Made by a program: the position numbers and the translations under genes
NCBI GenBank assembly: GCA_003142475.1
Contig: PLMK01000061.1
Coordinates: 4,027 to 39,722, forward strand
From: Ignavibacteriota bacterium
GTDB taxonomy: Bacteria; Bacteroidota; Ignavibacteria; UBA10030
Direction: 5' to 3'
Length of the DNA stretch: 35,696 nucleotides
In this document: positions 33,099 through 35,696 of the stretch, one piece after another
Layout of the letters: each line of letters starts with the position of its first letter
How positions within the stretch are numbered: the stretch's first letter is position 1
Notes under the pieces: model-generated
Database searches by the model: none
What the model was told of the DNA's origin: nothing
Seen by the model: only the letters and a program-made list of their open reading frames with translations

Positions 33099-35390
33099 TC
33101 AAAACTCTACACTGATACCAATGGAAGGTACGACACCTAGCAAATTCTGTTCTGCGACCTGGCTCTTTTGTTGATCCCAATATGGCGGCTCTGATGGTTT
33201 TCTATTATATATGTTTTGGATATCTATGTACGTATTTAAAATCCACGATGTCATAACCCAGCGCCGGTTCGCACGAATATCCAAGCTATGATTTGCATCG
33301 GTGCGTACTGTATTATATTCACTGCTAAGACGAGCAAATAAATGATTGGTAAAAGGAGTATAAGGAATTCCTGAAGAATATCGGAACGTTGCATTAAATT
33401 CCCAATTTTCATCATAAATGTACCCTGCACTCAAATTTACCTTCCAGCGCTGGTCGGTGCTGCTGGGCCTCGACACTCCATCGAGTGCCGTGAATCGTGC
33501 TTCACTAAGACTGACGCTTACCCTTCCATACAACGGTGTTTCAGAAAACTGTTTCTGGAGGAAGAATTCTATTCCCCGTGCTTGACCTGTACCGCTGCTT
33601 TCCAGATAATCCAATCCAAACGTTTCGTACGCTTCATTGATACTTTGCACTTCAGCGCCCGAGTTTACCATCACCATAAATGGCTGTGTGAGACTTAAAG
33701 GATAGTGGTCATAATTCTTGATATATCCTTCGACACTCATTTTCACATCACTTCTGAAATAATGCTCAACGCCGACAACATATTGATTTGTTGCAAGAAA
33801 GGTCAATGCACGATTATACGAATTCCCGATAATCCAAATGTATGATGGAGATTGATAGAATCGGCCGACACTGAGAGTGAGTGTTGTCATTGGGAGGATT
33901 TGCAATCTCGCAGATACTCTCGGCGATACGACACTATTCTGTCGAATCATGGAGAAATAATCCCATCGTAGACCGCATGCCAGAACAAGTGGGTCCAGAA
34001 TTTGGGAAAGCTGGACATAACCGTGCATCTTGTATCCACTTGTATCACTGGCAAGATGTAATGCCGCTACCTGAATTTCCTCCCCCGCCTCTATAAACCC
34101 CGAGTTAAACGAATCGACCGAAAGTGTACTATTCAATCTTGCTGTTTTTATTCCAACACCCAAAGCACATTCAGTTGATGGAAAGATCTGGATTGTTGCA
34201 TCTCCTTTAACTGCGGTTTCACCCTCATAGGAGGAATTAAGAAAGAAGGGATTTATGCGATCACCTGTTTGATGATAGCGAATATCCGCATAGGAATGCC
34301 ACCCGGTGAGTGTCATATATCCAATATCAAATCCATGATGCCAGATCAGGCCGCCGGTGATTCTCGTTTGATCGCTGAAGATTGTATGGTTGTTCTGATC
34401 CCGCTGCTGCTGGGTATCGTTGAACAGTGTATTCCGGTCGATTGCACCGATACTCAGAAACTCCAATTTATCGTACCTCCCTATTCGATAATTCGTTTTC
34501 ACAAGAAAGTCATAATAGTACGGTGCAAATGAAAATCCATATAACCGAAATAACGGATCGAGGAAACTGCGGCGAGCTGAAAACAAATAGGATCCTTGTT
34601 CGCTGAGCGGCCCCTCAAGGTTCACACCGGCTTCTGTTGCAGAGAGCATTACTTTTCTTCGATGCATGTCCTCTCTTCCATCGCGTATACCAACAGAGAG
34701 CATGGAAGAAAGCCGGTCACCGTAGCGAACGCCAAAGCCGCCGCTGGAAAAAGTAGTGTTTTCGATAAAATCGAGATTGATGAAACTGACCGAACCGCCG
34801 CCTGATCCTTGAGTTCCAAAATGATTCACATTGGCAAACTCTATATCATCGACGACGAAAAGATTTTCCGATGCTGCACCTCCTCGTACAGAGAGATCAT
34901 TCCGGTCCAATCTTGTCTGCATCACGCCCGGCATAATGGTTACCGTCCTTATAATATCATCAAATCCTCCTGCCGTATTTTGAATTTCCTTAAATGAAAG
35001 CCATCGTGTGCTCAGTGGTACATCAGCTGCATTGAGTGAAAGAGTACCGATAGTGAACACATCGTTCATGGGTATCGATTGCTCAACCAGCATGAATTCT
35101 ATCTCTCTGTTTTGAGAAGCAATGACGACGACATTGCGGTGTGTGCTCGAGGCGTAACCAAGTGCTGAAACCATCACTTCATACGTTCCGGGAGGAACTC
35201 GCTGAATGGAAAATTCTCCCATCCCATTGGTCGAAGCACCCATGGTCGAGCCGTAGATCACAATGTTAGCCGATACAATCGGTTCATGTGTGGCAGCATT
35301 AGAGACACGCCCGATGATCATTCCATGATCCGGGTCTTGCTGTGCATGGAGGGACGAAACAATCAGGACGACAAGTAAGGAATACCTCAT
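33099..35390 (-). CDS. TonB-dependent receptor, carboxypeptidase-regulatory type
   Basis: This 763-aa outer-membrane receptor has a signal peptide starting at the chosen ATG (MRYSLLVVLIVSSLHA). A carboxypeptidase-regulatory-like domain lies at about 20-105 (GRVSNAATHEPIVSANIVIYGS...NGMGEFSIQRVPPGTYEVMVSALGY, split here). A plug at about 125-220 contains GGFDDIIRTV and GVMQTRLDRNDLSVRGG. The beta barrel ends ...VPSIGISVEF with the terminal Phe. It lacks an STN domain, unlike the receptor at 5.2-7.7 kb, so it should not signal to FecR. It may import a product made by, or feed on, the secreted proteins encoded downstream; the 222 bases between contain no gene. Substrate unknown. Confidence 0.88.
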   Translation of the reverse strand: MRYSLLVVLIVSSLHAQQDPDHGMIIGRVSNAATHEPIVSANIVIYGSTMGASTNGMGEFSIQRVPPGTYEVMVSALGYASSTHRNVVVIASQNREIEFMLVEQSIPMNDVFTIGTLSLNAADVPLSTRWLSFKEIQNTAGGFDDIIRTVTIMPGVMQTRLDRNDLSVRGGAASENLFVVDDIEFANVNHFGTQGSGGGSVSFINLDFIENTTFSSGGFGVRYGDRLSSMLSVGIRDGREDMHRRKVMLSATEAGVNLEGPLSEQGSYLFSARRSFLDPLFRLYGFSFAPYYYDFLVKTNYRIGRYDKLEFLSIGAIDRNTLFNDTQQQRDQNNHTIFSDQTRITGGLIWHHGFDIGYMTLTGWHSYADIRYHQTGDRINPFFLNSSYEGETAVKGDATIQIFPSTECALGVGIKTARLNSTLSVDSFNSGFIEAGEEIQVAALHLASDTSGYKMHGYVQLSQILDPLVLACGLRWDYFSMIRQNSVVSPRVSARLQILPMTTLTLSVGRFYQSPSYIWIIGNSYNRALTFLATNQYVVGVEHYFRSDVKMSVEGYIKNYDHYPLSLTQPFMVMVNSGAEVQSINEAYETFGLDYLESSGTGQARGIEFFLQKQFSETPLYGRVSVSLSEARFTALDGVSRPSSTDQRWKVNLSAGYIYDENWEFNATFRYSSGIPYTPFTNHLFARLSSEYNTVRTDANHSLDIRANRRWVMTSWILNTYIDIQNIYNRKPSEPPYWDQQKSQVAEQNLLGVVPSIGISVEF

Positions 35391-35400
35391 GATGTTTCTT

Positions 35401-35664
35401 CTATCCTCCACCTTTTCCAAAAACAGTAACCGGTATCACCTTGAGGATAAGTTGAAGATCAAACCACGAAGTCATATGTTCATTATAAAACAAATCTAAC
35501 GGCATCATATTGTTAAATCCGACTTCAGAACGACTGGAAACCTGCCCGACGTCTGTGTATCCAGAAAGAACAGAGGAACGTCTTTTATACAATTCGTCAT
35601 ATACTTCATATTCATACGGCAGGCACGGATGCGGACCAACCAGACTCATGTCACTTTTAAGAAC
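35401..35664 (-). pseudogene. C-terminal remnant of a bacterial sugar transferase
   Basis: The frame VLKSDMSLVGPHP...YEYEVYDELYKRRSSVLSG...FDLQLILKVIPVTVFGKGG matches the end of undecaprenyl-phosphate sugar-1-phosphate transferases that start exopolysaccharide synthesis. A stop lies just upstream of VLKSD, so the membrane and catalytic front are gone. Usually invariant positions are altered: P-G to S-G, T-G-x-W-Q-V to T-D-V-G-Q-V and G-R to S-R. It is most likely a decayed fragment, although an internal ATG (35649) could still be translated. Confidence 0.75.
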
Positions 35665-35696
35665 TTAGAGCGCATGATTTATGTTTTCATTTCGCT

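Overview
The window looks like a chromosomal segment from a Bacteroidota-group bacterium, most likely near Ignavibacteria/Kryptonia. Three secreted proteins end in a type IX secretion (T9SS) sorting domain built on an N-Q-N-[YF]-P-N-P-F-N-P motif. There is a FecR/TonB-receptor surface-signalling locus, lipoproteins with a CKKDD-type N-terminus, and two promoters that fit the Bacteroidota TAnnTTTG pattern. The lineage is an inference from these traits; no marker was compared against a database.

Left edge (1-3313): the end of a chromosomal integron. An intact integron integrase (intI, + strand) sits beside an attI-like region containing three small hairpins. Reading away from it on the minus strand is one two-gene cassette: a DUF5343 protein followed by an Swt1-like HEPN protein with an R-N-x3-H motif. 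It ends in an attC site cut by the window edge. This cassette is the best candidate for an undescribed toxin-antitoxin or defence module. Downstream of intI lie the last 32 codons of a second, diverged intI and two copies of a structured repeat.

3314-10936: a surface-signalling region. On the minus strand are fecR, a TonB-dependent receptor with an STN domain, and an outer-membrane barrel-like protein. A serpin lipoprotein lies between these and a divergent ECF sigma factor.

10937-23652: mostly housekeeping genes on the minus strand. In order of transcription they are tRNA-Arg(CCT), proS, dnaE-trxA, then aspS-prfB-two LolC/E-type permeases-lolD, and a small membrane protein. prfB carries the classical programmed +1 frameshift, so its true N-terminus lies in a different frame from the main ORF. 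A tRNA-Lys-like 5' half lies near 11.1 kb.

23653-24195: a small gene graveyard next to tRNA-Arg, with the 3' ends of a tyrosine integrase and of a hexapeptide acyltransferase. It is followed by a lipoprotein gene with a promoter so close that its mRNA should be almost leaderless.

24849-35670: a secretion block on the minus strand. A truncated sugar-transferase fragment precedes a TonB-dependent receptor, a seven-bladed FG-GAP propeller protein, a beta-helix/HYDIN-like protein, a second beta-helix protein ending in a dockerin-like domain, and a cohesin-like protein. The propeller, first beta-helix and cohesin-like proteins carry T9SS sorting domains, but the dockerin protein does not. This suggests that the cohesin protein could hold it at the cell surface.
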